Made by a program: the position numbers and the translations under genes. Shown in pieces: positions 18,157 to 26,150 of a stretch of 35,174 nt of DNA. Each line of letters opens with the position of its first letter. Within the stretch, counting starts at the first letter, position 1. The DNA is taken from contig JARKPC010000193.1 in assembly GCA_029975435.1 (NCBI GenBank), forward strand, positions 1-35,174, written 5' to 3'. This DNA comes from Propionivibrio sp. (GTDB taxonomy: Bacteria; Pseudomonadota; Gammaproteobacteria; Burkholderiales; Rhodocyclaceae). A model generated the notes under the pieces. That model made no database searches, was not told the origin of the DNA, and saw only the letters and a list, made by a program, of their open reading frames with translations.

Positions 18157-18611
18157 GCGTGTCCTCTCCCCGCGCCCGGCACGGCTGCCCGGACCCAGGC
18201 CAGCAACTGCGGGAGGGGCACGGCCCCCGCCTGTTGCTGGACCAGAGTTCCGCGCCGGAAGACGGCCAGGGTCGGGATGCTGCGGATGGCAAAGCGTGCG
18301 GCGATGGCGGACTCATCCTCGGTATTGAGCTTGCCGACACGCACGTTCGGCGCCAGCACGCGCGCAGCTTCGGCAATCACCGGCCCCATCGTCCGGCACG
18401 GACCGCACCAGGGCGCCCAGAAATCGACGAGAATCGGCAAATCGGAATTGTTCACGTGACGATCGAAATTCTGCGTCGTCAGTTCCATCGGTTCCTCGGT
18501 CAAGAGCAACTGCTTGCATCGCCCGCACACCGGCCGTTCTTGCAGGCGGTCAGGCAACACGCGATTGATCGTATCGCAATGCGGGCACACCAGTTGAATC
18601 GTGTCTTCCAT
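18153..18611 (-). CDS. trxC: Thioredoxin 2
   Basis: A 152-residue TrxC-type thioredoxin. The N-terminal zinc finger has C9xxC12 (CPHC) and C29xxC32 (CGRC); the thioredoxin fold follows with the active site WCGPC (C69, C72), and RSIPTLAVFRRG supplies the cis-proline loop. TrxC reduces protein disulfides in the cytosol and is generally linked to oxidative stress. The ATG at 18611 is chosen because GAGG lies 6 bases upstream; an in-frame ATG at 18626 lies before that site and would add five residues. It is the first gene of a two-gene operon with the TDT channel and is divergent from an AhpD-like protein. Confidence 0.92.
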   Translation of the reverse strand: MEDTIQLVCPHCDTINRVLPDRLQERPVCGRCKQLLLTEEPMELTTQNFDRHVNNSDLPILVDFWAPWCGPCRTMGPVIAEAARVLAPNVRVGKLNTEDESAIAARFAIRSIPTLAVFRRGTLVQQQAGAVPLPQLLAWVRAAVPGAGRGHA

Positions 18612-18621
18612 ACGTCGCCTC

Positions 18622-18666
18622 TTCATATTAGTGTTTTCTTATATTACAATATCGGGGCTGTTTCAC
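18622..18666. promoter_or_regulatory. Overlapping divergent promoters for trxC and the AhpD-like gene, with dyad
   Basis: Plus strand: TTCATA (18622-18627), 17 bases, TACAAT (18645-18650). Minus strand: GTGAAA (18666-18661), 17 bases, TATAAG (18643-18638). The two -10 elements almost abut and are covered by the dyad ATATT-AC-AATAT (18641-18652). The sequence ATATTA also occurs as a direct repeat at 18625 and 18641. One regulator bound here would control both directions. Hexamers and spacing are visible; activity is inferred. Confidence 0.5.
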
Positions 18667-18685
18667 AAAATCCAAGGAGATAAGC

Positions 18686-19039
18686 ATGACCGCAAGCTAC
18701 AAGCAACTCGCCACCGACATCGGCGGCAAACTCAAAGAGATGAACAAGGAAATCCCCGAGTCCATGCAGGGTTTCCAGCAGATGGCCAAGGCCACTCACG
18801 CCGACGGTGCGCTGTCGGCCAAGACCAAGGAACTGATCGCCACCGCCATCGGTATCGCCGCCCGCTGCCAGGGCTGCCTCGCCTTCCACGCCCAGGCCTG
18901 CGTGCGCATGGGCGTAACGCGCAAGGAATTCGAGGAAATGCTGCAGGTCGCCATCTACATGGGCGGCGGTCCGTCGGTGATGACCGCGGCGGAAGCCCTG
19001 CAGGCGTATGAGGAATTCGGCGGCGAAAAGGCGGCCTGA
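18686..19039 (+). CDS. AhpD-like carboxymuconolactone decarboxylase family protein
   Basis: A 117-residue protein of the CMD/AhpD fold. The redox motif CQGCLAFH (C61, C64, H68) is complete, as in AhpD-type thiol peroxidase/reductase partners. KTKELIATAIGIAARC before it and GVTRKEFEEMLQVAIYMGGGPSVM after it are typical. The lack of a decarboxylation partner and the intact CxxC favour a thiol-redox role over lactone decarboxylation. An AAGGAG lies 6 bases before ATG 18686. It is divergent from trxC, which would be a natural reductant. Confidence 0.87.
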   Translation: MTASYKQLATDIGGKLKEMNKEIPESMQGFQQMAKATHADGALSAKTKELIATAIGIAARCQGCLAFHAQACVRMGVTRKEFEEMLQVAIYMGGGPSVMTAAEALQAYEEFGGEKAA

Positions 19040-19248
19040 TCGCCGAACACGTCCCCTCCGGAGATCCGCTTCCCGGCCCCGCGATGATCCCGGTCGGGTG
19101 CGGCAATCCGAACTCGAGCCCTTCGCCGCGCAAATCTTCCGACGGCAACGCATTGAACAACAACCGAAATCACAAAGAAGAACAAGCGCTCCGAACACCG
19201 TTTTTCAAGCAAAAGGCACGCAAAGGCAAAACACCGGATTTGCGATAC

Positions 19249-19264
19249 AGACCTATAGTGGTCT
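19249..19264 (+). promoter_or_regulatory. Dyad enclosing a -10-like hexamer before the binding-protein gene
   Basis: AGACC-TATAGT-GGTCT: a 5-base dyad with TATAGT (5 of 6 to the -10 consensus) as its centre, 43 bases upstream of ATG 19307. No clear -35 is found 16-18 bases further up, suggesting an activator-dependent or repressor-controlled promoter. The rest of the 19040-19306 gap shows nothing else. Confidence 0.4.
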
Positions 19265-19306
19265 ACATTTGCTTCCCTGTCGTTCACCTCTCGATAGAAC
19301 AAGCGA

Positions 19307-20176
19307 ATGAACATCACAATATCCGGCACGACACGCCTGAACTCGAAATTCATCGGGCGCGCCGCAACTCTCTGCCTCACCATGCTGGCATTCATGCCCG
19401 TGGCAAGCGCGGAAACGCTGGTTATCCCGGGAAGCGGCAACCCGGAGTACATCCTGAAGGAACTGGCAAACGCCTACAACCACCAGCAGACCCGGCACCG
19501 GGTTGTCGTGCCGCCGACCATCGGCACTTCCGGCGCGCTGCGTGAAGTCACCGAGGGAACGGCCACGATGGGCCGCGTCGGCCGCCCCCTCAAAGGCAAG
19601 GAGCTGAGTCTCGGCCTGATCTATAGCCCCATCGGCCGCGACCCCGTGGCCTTCGTAGGCGGAGCCGGCGTCACCGTACCGAACATCTCCACGCAACAAG
19701 CCATCGACATATTCACGGGAAAGATCGCCAACTGGAGTGACCTCGGCGGAAAACCCGGTGCGATTCGTGCCATCGGCAGGGAAAAAACGGATGCTTCGCT
19801 GCAGGGCATAATGCGGGAGATCAAGGCCTTTGAAAACCTGCAGTACCACGACAACGTGAAAATCGTGCATCTGGATACGCAGTTGATCGAACTGCTGGAC
19901 CGCTTTCCCGCCAGCTTCGGTTTCCTCAACCGATCGGCGCTTTCCGGAGCGAAAACGAAACTGATCGCCTTGCAGCTCGACTCGATCGAACCGAATGCGG
20001 ACAACGTGGACGCCGGACGCTATACCCTCTGGACGGAGGTCGGCCTGATCTACAAGGAATCCTCGCTGACCGAGGCCGGACGTTCATTCCTCCAGTTCAT
20101 CTCCTCGCCGCAGGGCGCACAGCTACTTCGCGCCAATGGCCTGCTTCCTGCGCCCACGCAATCCGCAAGCCGCTAG
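19307..20176 (+). CDS. PstS-like periplasmic substrate-binding protein
   Basis: A 289-residue exported protein. The signal peptide spans about 1-35 (ending VASA-ETLV). The mature part follows the phosphate-type binding protein plan: LVIPGSGNPEYILKELANAY, the TSGALREVTEGTATMGRVGRPL ligand segment, FTGKIANWSDLGGKPGAIRAIGREKTDASL and a C-terminal SPQGAQLLRANGLLP. FTGKI..W.D.GG is a hallmark of PstS-like proteins. No ABC permease or ATPase genes are near; instead a GGDEF-EAL sensor follows 38 bases downstream. I infer a sensory rather than uptake role, perhaps presenting an anion to that receptor. The ribosome site at ATG 19307 is weak. Confidence 0.75.
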   Translation: MNITISGTTRLNSKFIGRAATLCLTMLAFMPVASAETLVIPGSGNPEYILKELANAYNHQQTRHRVVVPPTIGTSGALREVTEGTATMGRVGRPLKGKELSLGLIYSPIGRDPVAFVGGAGVTVPNISTQQAIDIFTGKIANWSDLGGKPGAIRAIGREKTDASLQGIMREIKAFENLQYHDNVKIVHLDTQLIELLDRFPASFGFLNRSALSGAKTKLIALQLDSIEPNADNVDAGRYTLWTEVGLIYKESSLTEAGRSFLQFISSPQGAQLLRANGLLPAPTQSASR

Positions 20177-20214
20177 GAGACTACAAACGTGATCATCAAC
20201 CGGACAGCGGCACC

Positions 20215-22977
20215 ATGAGAAACCCGCTGGGGTTAAAAGGAAGCCTGGCCGTCTCGTTCATCGCCCTGGCACTGGTCCTGCTATGGCTGAACCACACCAC
20301 GGCAAGCGATCTGCGCGGCTATGTGGTCAAGCAGCGCGAGGTCGAAAAAGCCAGGACCGTGGCGCTGATCTTCGAACCGATGATCAGACACGAATCGGAG
20401 TGGGTGCAGTCGGTCTCGCTTATGCTCCAGCAGGATCTGGCGAACGCGCTGAGCACGTCCGGCGACAGGCGAACCGAAGCCGTTGCCGAACTGCTCGACC
20501 GGACCTTTCAACAAGCCAGGGTCGACGTCCTTGAAATCACCGACGAACAAGGCATGGTGATCTACCGGGCGCAGGAACCGCAACGACGAGGAGATCCGGC
20601 GACGTACTGGGGCATTGATGAAGCCTTGGCCGGAAATGCGACGTTGGTAAGCGTCAGGGAAAAGAACGGGCCGTTGATCACGTATGTCGAACCGATACGA
20701 ATCGGCGACCGCGTCGTCGGCGCGGTATGCACCGGAAAACGGATCGATGACGGATTCGTCAAGGCGCTCAGCCAGGAAATCGGCGCCGAACTCTCTCTGG
20801 TCTCTCGCACAGGCGAGGTCGCGGCGTCGAGCAGACCGCGAGGAACCACGCCCGATGCCGCGGCCATCAAGGAGGCATTCCAGCACAAGGACGCGGCATT
20901 CCGCTCCATCGAAGGATCCCGCCTTACCCAGGCCTATCTGCCGATCTTCATCGTCGATGACGGATGGGTTCTCATCGCCGAGATCGACAGTTCGCCCGCG
21001 TACAACGCCATCAACGAAAGCAATGAAAAAGCCGCGCGCAACACGCTCGCATCGATCGCAGTGGCGGTTCTGGTCACGCTGCTTCTGTTGCGGCTCAATC
21101 TGATACCGCTGCGCCGACTGCGGCAAAAAGCCGAGCGACTGGTCGCCGAGGAGACCGGCGAGGTCGCAACCGATTCCGGCGGAGACGATATCGAATCCGT
21201 CGTCGGCTCCCTGAACGATCTGACCGACATCCTGGTCGCGCGGAATCGTCTGCTCAGCGAGCAGCGCGCCGGACTGAAGATTTCCTCCGTCGCCTTCGAG
21301 TCGCAGCAAGCCATGGCGATCACCAATGCGAAATTCGAGGTGCTGACGGTCAACAAGGCGTTTACTGAATCGACGGGCTTTGGCGGAGACGAGACCGTTG
21401 GCCGGACGTTGGCCATACTGCGGCCGAACCTGCTCGAGTCGGATTCGAAGGATGGGTTTTTGGAGAGCATCCGAAGCTCCGGCGAGTGGCAAGGGGAACT
21501 CCGGAATCGGCGCAAAAACGGCGAAACGTACCCCGCGTGGGTGAGCGTTTCCGCAGTGAAGGACGACCACGGCGTCGTCACCCATTTCGTGGCGTCGCTA
21601 ACCGACCTGACGAAAGCCCGGAAGACCGAGCAGAAGATCCGGGAGCTGGCTTTCGTCGATCCGACGACCCGGTTGCCGAATAGACGATTACTGATCGACC
21701 GCCTGAAGCAGGCAATCGCCAGATGCGCGCGGACAGGAACCTGCGGCGCGGTGTTGCTGATCGACATCGACGATTTCAAGACGCTCAACAGTGTTCTCGG
21801 CCATGACAATGGCGACCGGCTTCTGCAGTTGGTCGGGCAGCGACTCACCCGCTGCATCCGCGAGGCTGAAACCATTGCCCGACTCGGCGGCGACGAATTC
21901 GTGGTGCTGCTCAACGGGCTGAGCAGTAACCCGCGCGACGCGGCGCTACAGGCCGAAGCTGCCGGGGCGAGGGTTCTTGACGCATTTGCTCCGGTCTTTC
22001 GGATCATCGACACCGAGTACCACTGCACGGCCAGCATTGGCGCCGCACTGATCCACGGGCGCGAAGCATCGGTCGATGGTCTGCTCCAGCAGGCCGATCT
22101 GGCCCTGTACAAGGCCAAGGACACCGGGCGCAACTGCCTGCGCTTCTACGACCCGGAAATGCAAACCCGCGTAATGGAACGCGCCACGTTGGAGGGAGAC
22201 CTGCGGCAGGCGATCGAGCGAGGCCAACTGGTTCTGCACCTGCAACCTCAGATCCAGGCCGATGGCCGCATCAGCGGCGCCGAAGCACTGGTCCGCTGGA
22301 ATCATCCCGAACGCGGCCTAGTCTCCCCAGCGGCGTTCATTCCGCTGGCCGAGGAAACGGGATTGATCCTGCCACTGGGCCAATGGGTGCTGGATACCGT
22401 TTGCGTCACGCTGACGGAATGGGCGGATCGACCGAAAATGGCCGATCTGACGATCGCCGTCAATGTCAGCGCGCGGCAATTTCACCATCCCGATTTCGTC
22501 GACCATGTATTTTCGACGCTGGCCAGAACCCTGGCCAATCCTGAACGACTGAAACTGGAACTGACGGAAAGTCTGCTGGTGGAAAACGTCCAGGAAGTCA
22601 TCGAAAGAATGCGGGCGCTGAAGGACAAGGGCATCTCCTTCTCGCTCGATGATTTCGGCACCGGCTATTCCTCCCTGTCCTATTTGAAATTGCTGCCCCT
22701 GGAGCAGTTGAAGATCGACCAGTCGTTCGTGCGGGATATTCTCGTCGACCCGAACGATGCGGCAATCGCGACGACGATCATCGCCCTGGCCGAGAGCCTC
22801 GGCCTGCAGGTGATCGCGGAAGGCGTCGAAACGGCCGAGCAGAGAGACTTCCTAGCACACGCCGGCTGCCATGCTTACCAGGGATATTTCTTCAGCAAGC
22901 CGCTGCCTGTTCAGGAATTCGAGAACCGCGTGCGTGGTATAAATGCAGAGCAGCCCTGCCTCGTCGACGAACAGTGA
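20215..22977 (+). CDS. Membrane sensor with PAS, GGDEF and EAL domains
   Basis: A 920-residue c-di-GMP enzyme. Helix 1 is at about 9-28, a periplasmic Cache-like sensor spans about 29-272 (ITDEQGMVIYRAQEP, GPLITYVEPIRIGDRVVGAVCTG), and helix 2 is at about 280-298, followed by a HAMP-like linker. A PAS domain lies at about 355-470. The GGDEF domain has an intact RLGGDEF (556-562); the EAL domain has EALVRW (E690), DDFGTGYSSLSYLK and KIDQSFV, so both cyclase and phosphodiesterase sites look competent. It probably tunes c-di-GMP in response to a periplasmic ligand, perhaps via the upstream binding protein, with which it likely forms an operon. It ends 10 bases from the convergent EAL-HDOD gene. 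Confidence 0.92.
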   Translation: MRNPLGLKGSLAVSFIALALVLLWLNHTTASDLRGYVVKQREVEKARTVALIFEPMIRHESEWVQSVSLMLQQDLANALSTSGDRRTEAVAELLDRTFQQARVDVLEITDEQGMVIYRAQEPQRRGDPATYWGIDEALAGNATLVSVREKNGPLITYVEPIRIGDRVVGAVCTGKRIDDGFVKALSQEIGAELSLVSRTGEVAASSRPRGTTPDAAAIKEAFQHKDAAFRSIEGSRLTQAYLPIFIVDDGWVLIAEIDSSPAYNAINESNEKAARNTLASIAVAVLVTLLLLRLNLIPLRRLRQKAERLVAEETGEVATDSGGDDIESVVGSLNDLTDILVARNRLLSEQRAGLKISSVAFESQQAMAITNAKFEVLTVNKAFTESTGFGGDETVGRTLAILRPNLLESDSKDGFLESIRSSGEWQGELRNRRKNGETYPAWVSVSAVKDDHGVVTHFVASLTDLTKARKTEQKIRELAFVDPTTRLPNRRLLIDRLKQAIARCARTGTCGAVLLIDIDDFKTLNSVLGHDNGDRLLQLVGQRLTRCIREAETIARLGGDEFVVLLNGLSSNPRDAALQAEAAGARVLDAFAPVFRIIDTEYHCTASIGAALIHGREASVDGLLQQADLALYKAKDTGRNCLRFYDPEMQTRVMERATLEGDLRQAIERGQLVLHLQPQIQADGRISGAEALVRWNHPERGLVSPAAFIPLAEETGLILPLGQWVLDTVCVTLTEWADRPKMADLTIAVNVSARQFHHPDFVDHVFSTLARTLANPERLKLELTESLLVENVQEVIERMRALKDKGISFSLDDFGTGYSSLSYLKLLPLEQLKIDQSFVRDILVDPNDAAIATTIIALAESLGLQVIAEGVETAEQRDFLAHAGCHAYQGYFFSKPLPVQEFENRVRGINAEQPCLVDEQ

Positions 22978-22987
22978 TGATTGACGT

Positions 22988-24388
22988 TCAGGCCACGCCC
23001 GCCAGCGTCTGGTCCGTCCACACCAACGCGGCTATCGCTGCCTGCATGTAGCAGGCATCCTCGATCCCGCACGACGCCAATGCGCCGGCCAGCTGTTCCG
23101 GACTGGCGCCGGAATCCGACTCCCCGAGCCTCACCAGCGCCAGCGCGTTGGCGTAATGGCCCGCACTCCCCCGCAGTGCTTCACGCACGACATCCGGCAG
23201 CGCCGCTTTTTCCAGAAGCTCCGGAAGCGGCTGGCCCAGAACCTTGTCGAGCAGCGAGAACAGTCCGACCAGAAAAAGGCGCGCCGGGTCGTTCGGGACA
23301 TTTCCCCTGCCGGCCAGGAGTTCCAGCGTGCGGCCCCGCGTCAGCGCGCGCTCGGCCAGCGAGATTTCCTGATAGGTCGGATTCGCGAAATCGAAAAGCA
23401 GCAGCGAGGTCCAGCGGGCAAACTTCAACCGCCCGAGGAGGACCAATGCCTCGGTGAGGTTGTCGACGGGTTGCTGCAATCCCATGGCCGCCGAATTGAT
23501 GTAGCGCAGCAGCTTGTAGCTCAGGGTCGGCTCGTTCTTCAACTGCTCGGCAATGGCGGAAAAACTCTGTTCGCGAAGCAGCATATCCACGATGCTCAGG
23601 ACAGCCATGTGATTGACCCCGCCGCCGACGGGATGGAGACTCTCGCGGCTCGAGATGAACTCCCCCTGGAAAAGGTCGAAGCCGGACTTGTAGCAGAACT
23701 GATAGTCGTCATGGCTCTGGACATTCCGTGCCACCAGTTGAGGAGCCGATTGTCCCGCGAGGCGCAGCTTCTTTAGATGACGGCACAGCTCGCGCAAATC
23801 CAGCGCGTTGAAAGCGGTCACATCGACCTGGATGAAGTCCGCTTCGGCGAGCAGGGGCGAAGCGCCATCGGCAGCCTCGGCATGGTTCAAACCAAGGATA
23901 AAGCCCTTGCGTTTCAGCTCGGCCAGTCGGGCATGAAGCCCCTCCCGATTCGTCGCCTCGTCCTCCAGATCGAGAATCAGCACGGTATTCCGCGGCGGCA
24001 GCCGATCGATCAGGGTGTTATCGAGCGATCCCCCCGACAGGGCGATGAAGGCCAGGCGGTTGCCGAGCAACGATGTCACGCCATGCAGCGCCAACTGGGC
24101 CAGGAGCGCGGTATCGTAGGCTCGTTTCGCCGCATCCCCGCCCAGCGACGTGCGGGTCTGCAGACTCGTCAGCAGGGAAAACTCATAACCCGCGATTCTT
24201 TCGACGCGATTGAGCACCGCCTCCCGGCGAACGAACGCATGCCCGGCCTGACGAGCGCTCTTGAGCGGCGCCTCGCTGTTCAGGCGGGCGAAGTCGTCCT
24301 TGTCGCGACGACTTTCTCCCTGCCCAACGGCGACCGGGACAGTGCCTTCGGCTGACCGGAAAAACAAGCGTCGAAAAAAATCGAGCAT
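22988..24388 (-). CDS. Degenerate EAL plus HDOD signalling protein
   Basis: A 466-residue cytosolic protein of the YuxH-like EAL-HDOD class. Residues about 50-250 form an EAL-type barrel, but the signature reads YEFSLL rather than EALVRW, and the DDFGTGY and KxD motifs are replaced (GLNHAEAADG; FIQVDV), so it should not hydrolyse c-di-GMP. Residues about 265-440 are an HDOD domain (FSAIAEQLKNEPTLSYKLLRYINSAAMGL, ALVLLGRLKFARWTSLLLF). Such proteins act as scaffolds or c-di-GMP-binding regulators. Tail-to-tail placement next to an active GGDEF-EAL protein suggests they serve one signalling theme. No clear Shine-Dalgarno sequence is found close to ATG 24388. Confidence 0.83.
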   Translation of the reverse strand: MLDFFRRLFFRSAEGTVPVAVGQGESRRDKDDFARLNSEAPLKSARQAGHAFVRREAVLNRVERIAGYEFSLLTSLQTRTSLGGDAAKRAYDTALLAQLALHGVTSLLGNRLAFIALSGGSLDNTLIDRLPPRNTVLILDLEDEATNREGLHARLAELKRKGFILGLNHAEAADGASPLLAEADFIQVDVTAFNALDLRELCRHLKKLRLAGQSAPQLVARNVQSHDDYQFCYKSGFDLFQGEFISSRESLHPVGGGVNHMAVLSIVDMLLREQSFSAIAEQLKNEPTLSYKLLRYINSAAMGLQQPVDNLTEALVLLGRLKFARWTSLLLFDFANPTYQEISLAERALTRGRTLELLAGRGNVPNDPARLFLVGLFSLLDKVLGQPLPELLEKAALPDVVREALRGSAGHYANALALVRLGESDSGASPEQLAGALASCGIEDACYMQAAIAALVWTDQTLAGVA

Positions 24389-24527
24389 GCGACTTGACGA
24401 GCCCTCGCCTGAACTGGCGGCAAAGAGCCGAGGTTAATGATGATTCAGTATGGCAGTGCATTGACCAAGGTCAAACCAAAAATGCTGCTTGCTCAAGGGA
24501 GCATCGACATTCTTGCCCGCGACACAC

Positions 24528-25124
24528 CTACCTCCCCGCCACCTTGGCCGCGAGCACATCCGGCGGCACAGGCTCCGGCACACGGTTTTTGACTGCCGGC
24601 AGGGACATCAGGTAGGCGTAGATCGCCTGCAAATCCTTCTCGGGCAAGCCGGAAAGGCCCTGCCAGGGCATCGGCGGCAGGAGCGGCCGGGCCACGCCGA
24701 GGTGCTTTCCAGTGCGCATGGCCTGGATGAAATCCTTCTCTTTCCAGGCGCCGATGCCGGTTTCCCGGTCCGGTGTCAGGTTGGCGGAATAGCTGATACC
24801 CCACGGTCCGACGAAGGCGGTCATGGTGGCCGACCCGCCCCAGTTCCATTCCGCGTCCAGGCGCGGGGGCGGCGTCAGCTTCAAGCCTTCGGGATGGCCG
24901 GACAACCCTCTGGCCATATCCTTTTCCGGGCCGTTGGCCCCCATCTTGAACGGCGTATGGCAGGTCACACAGTCGCCAACGCTCACCAGCAGGGCGCCGC
25001 GCTTGATCAGGGCCGCGTCGCGGCCTTCGGCGAGGGCTGCCGTCGAAAGCGTGGTGCAGGTCAACAGGCCGGCGGTCATGGCGGCAATGGTGGTAATAGC
25101 GGTTCGATCGAATATGCGATGCAT
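24528..25124 (-). CDS. Periplasmic class I cytochrome c
   Basis: A 198-residue exported cytochrome. The signal peptide is at about 1-32 (ending STAALA-EG). One haem site is present, C52-V-T-C-H56 in LVSVGDCVTCHTPF; the likely distal methionine is in RPLLPPMPWQGLSGL. The segment SANLTPDRETGIGAW is typical of cytochrome subunits that serve membrane alcohol/aldehyde dehydrogenases, and the C-terminal DLQAIYAYLMSLPAVKN is the usual last helix. ATG 25124 is fixed by AAGGAGG 7 bases upstream; the open frame upstream is an overlap with the E1 beta gene. It lies 38 bases after E1 beta on the same strand and is probably co-transcribed with it. Confidence 0.85.
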   Translation of the reverse strand: MHRIFDRTAITTIAAMTAGLLTCTTLSTAALAEGRDAALIKRGALLVSVGDCVTCHTPFKMGANGPEKDMARGLSGHPEGLKLTPPPRLDAEWNWGGSATMTAFVGPWGISYSANLTPDRETGIGAWKEKDFIQAMRTGKHLGVARPLLPPMPWQGLSGLPEKDLQAIYAYLMSLPAVKNRVPEPVPPDVLAAKVAGR

Positions 25125-25162
25125 CGTGATTCCTCCTTGGTTCGTCTGGCGCACGTTGAAAA

Positions 25163-26131
25163 TCAGGCTATCTGACGGCGGCACAGCCTTCGCGCCGCAG
25201 CCGCGATGGCTTCCGGTTGGGGAACGAAGGCCTGCTCCAGCGGATAGCTGGAGGCCACCGGCGCATCCGGCCCGCCCAGGCGGACGATCGGCGCCTTGAG
25301 GCAGGCAAAGGCTTCTTCCGCCACCACGGCGGCGATCTCGGCCCCGACCCCGCACACGCGGTTGGCTTCGTGCACCACCACCAGGCGGCCGGTTCTTTCC
25401 ACCGAGGCGAGCACGGTTGCGGCGTCCCACGGCTTGAGGCTGCGCAGGTCGATGATCTCCGCCGAAATCCCTTCGGTGGCCAGCATTTCCGCTGCCTGCC
25501 GGCAGTGATGCACCGTCTTGCCGTAGGACACCACGGTCACGTCACTGCCCTCGCGCGCAACGGCGGCCTTGCCTAGAGGCACGACCTCCTCGTCCAAAGG
25601 CACATCACCGGGCTGGTAGAGCAGGCCGATATCGATGAAGAAGAGAACCGGATTGTCGTCGCGGATGGCGGCCTTGAGCAGCCCCTTGGCGTCCGCCGGA
25701 TTGCTCGGCATCACCACCTTGAGGCCGGGACTATGCACGAACCAGGCCTCGACGTTGTGGTTGTGCTGGGCGCCGACGCCCCAGCCGGCGCCGGTCATGG
25801 CCAGCGTCACGAGCGGAAAGGCAAACTGCCCGCCGGACATGTAGCGCAGCTTGCCGGCGCTGTTCACCAGTTCGTCCATGGCGTAGCACAGGAACGGCGC
25901 GAAGAGCATATCGACGACCGGACGCAGGCCGGTGGCCGCGGCGCCGACCGCCGTGCCGGCGATGATGCCCTCGGCCAGCGGCGTGTTGCGCACGCGCAGG
26001 GCGCCGAATTCGGCCACCAGATCGTGGCGCTTGGTGGCGATGCCTTCGCCGAAGGCAATGATATGGCGGTCGCGGCGCATTTCCTCGGTCAGCGCGGCGC
26101 CGATGGCGTCGTAAAGGGTCAGGGCAGGCAT
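25163..26131 (-). CDS. 2-oxoacid/acetoin dehydrogenase E1 component, beta subunit
   Basis: A 322-residue TPP-enzyme beta subunit. It shows the transketolase pyrimidine domain (TLYDAIGAALTEEMRRDRHIIAFGEG, FGALRVRNTPLAEGIIAGTAVGAAATGLRPVV, FAFPLVTLAMTGAGWGVGAQHNHNVEAWFVHSPGLKVVMPSNPADAKGLL) and the C-terminal domain (DVTVVSYGKTVHHC, EIIDLRSLKPWDAATVLASVERTGRLVVVHEA). Together with the alpha subunit it decarboxylates a 2-oxoacid or cleaves acetoin and passes the acyl unit to a lipoyl E2. ATG 26131 is preferred to an upstream TTG because GAGGAG is 9 bases before it. No E2 or E3 gene follows; a cytochrome c does. Substrate undetermined. Confidence 0.87.
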   Translation of the reverse strand: MPALTLYDAIGAALTEEMRRDRHIIAFGEGIATKRHDLVAEFGALRVRNTPLAEGIIAGTAVGAAATGLRPVVDMLFAPFLCYAMDELVNSAGKLRYMSGGQFAFPLVTLAMTGAGWGVGAQHNHNVEAWFVHSPGLKVVMPSNPADAKGLLKAAIRDDNPVLFFIDIGLLYQPGDVPLDEEVVPLGKAAVAREGSDVTVVSYGKTVHHCRQAAEMLATEGISAEIIDLRSLKPWDAATVLASVERTGRLVVVHEANRVCGVGAEIAAVVAEEAFACLKAPIVRLGGPDAPVASSYPLEQAFVPQPEAIAAAARRLCRRQIA

Positions 26132-26150
26132 GGTGGACAACTCCTCGGGA

